This document shows positions 44,036 through 44,123 of a DNA stretch of 44,123 bases, one piece after another. How positions within the stretch are numbered: the first letter of the stretch is position 1; every line of letters starts with the position of its first letter. Below the pieces are notes generated by a model. The model saw nothing but the letters and a program-made list of their open reading frames with translations, had not been told where the DNA came from and made no database searches. The stretch comes from Lacticaseibacillus songhuajiangensis (GTDB lineage: Bacteria > Bacillota > Bacilli > Lactobacillales > Lactobacillaceae), in the NCBI RefSeq assembly GCF_003946025.1, contig NZ_RHNR01000016.1, forward strand, positions 1 to 44,123. Direction: 5' to 3'. Made by a program: the position numbers and the translations under genes.

Positions 44036-44123
44036 TTTCCGTCAGTGTAAGCGCTGAAAATACCATCCGCAAGGATGGCTTCTATGAAAATCGACCGAAG
44101 GTCGGGCCTGGGGCAGATTAGCT
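44036..44123 (+). repeat. family 1 repeat, copy J (cut by window end)
   Basis: Starts like copy H: CGTCAGTGTAAG, a CATCCGCAAGGATG hairpin, GACCGAAGGTCGG and CTGGGGCAGATTAGCT. Only the left flank and first arm are visible. It begins a few bases after the MFS stop and is co-oriented with that gene. Confidence 0.75.

Noticed and set aside
10073..44123. Family 1 as CRISPR or integron attC array
   Set aside because: Copies are dispersed kilobases apart with whole genes between, and no cas or integrase gene is present. Some attC-like imperfect palindromy exists but the R' / R'' core GTTRRRY sites are not seen.

Overview
The window looks like chromosomal DNA of a Gram-positive lactic acid bacterium with fairly high G+C, most likely a lactobacillus of the Lacticaseibacillus/Schleiferilactobacillus type. 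The grounds are WxL-domain surface proteins, a murE followed by an aspartate racemase (L-Lys stem peptide with a D-Asp cross-bridge is usual in lactobacilli), a gnb-like amino-sugar PTS operon, NiaR-controlled niacin salvage and an M3 oligoendopeptidase F. The genus call is inference. There is no rRNA, tRNA, CRISPR array, recognisable prophage or intact insertion sequence.

Layout. 1-5061: a visibly A+T-richer surface-protein locus with a decayed large WxL protein and two intact WxL proteins whose leaders share a motif. 5401-7297: guaB (IMP dehydrogenase) behind a long structured leader. 7491-10043: a 52-aa membrane peptide, mntH and a TetR regulator. 11126-14643: an OmpR/VanR-type two-component pair and a D,D-carboxypeptidase. 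14817-18034: a GreA-like factor, murE and racD. 18876-25262: a GntR-controlled GalNAc/galactosamine regulon (AgaS deaminase, PTS EIIB-C-D-A, NagA) with five candidate GntR operators. 26202-29699: divergent pncB and niaR-niaP with two NiaR-type boxes, one inside a terminator hairpin. 29812-32935: an aldo/keto reductase, an unknown small protein and a two-gene ABC-3 metal transporter. 33595-36448: TetR divergent from a glycosidase-like protein with a cre-like site in its promoter. 37404-41262 (minus strand): a membrane protein, a GyrI-like protein, a beta-hydroxyacid dehydrogenase and pepF. 41446-44031: an LCP cell-wall ligase and an MFS exporter.

The most unusual content is intergenic. Family 1 (ten copies in this window, one cut by the window end) is a 205-295 bp element. 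A variable but self-complementary pair of outer arms encloses a conserved core predicted to fold into three hairpins. The second hairpin shows compensatory base changes between copies. Eight of the ten copies follow the 3' end of a gene and point the same way as that gene, which suggests a strand-aware RNA element of the 3' UTR. Family 2 is a shorter long-hairpin element with arms reading TAGTCGCGCGCC and CGCAGCCT; it occurs near guaB, twice in tandem before dacA, and in reduced or divergent form near 20955 and 31162. I recognise neither family. No transposase is in the window, and the arms are not shared terminal repeats as they would be in a MITE. Two blocks of family 1 (about 25.3-26.2 kb and 36.5-37.4 kb) are inverted copies of each other around the pncB-to-glycosidase segment.

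The cell-wall theme (WxL proteins, TCS-dacA, murE-racD, LCP) and the salvage/carbon theme (guaB, GalNAc operon, niacin operon, glycosidase) look like ordinary lactobacillus physiology. The repeat families and the structured leaders are the parts worth experimental follow-up.
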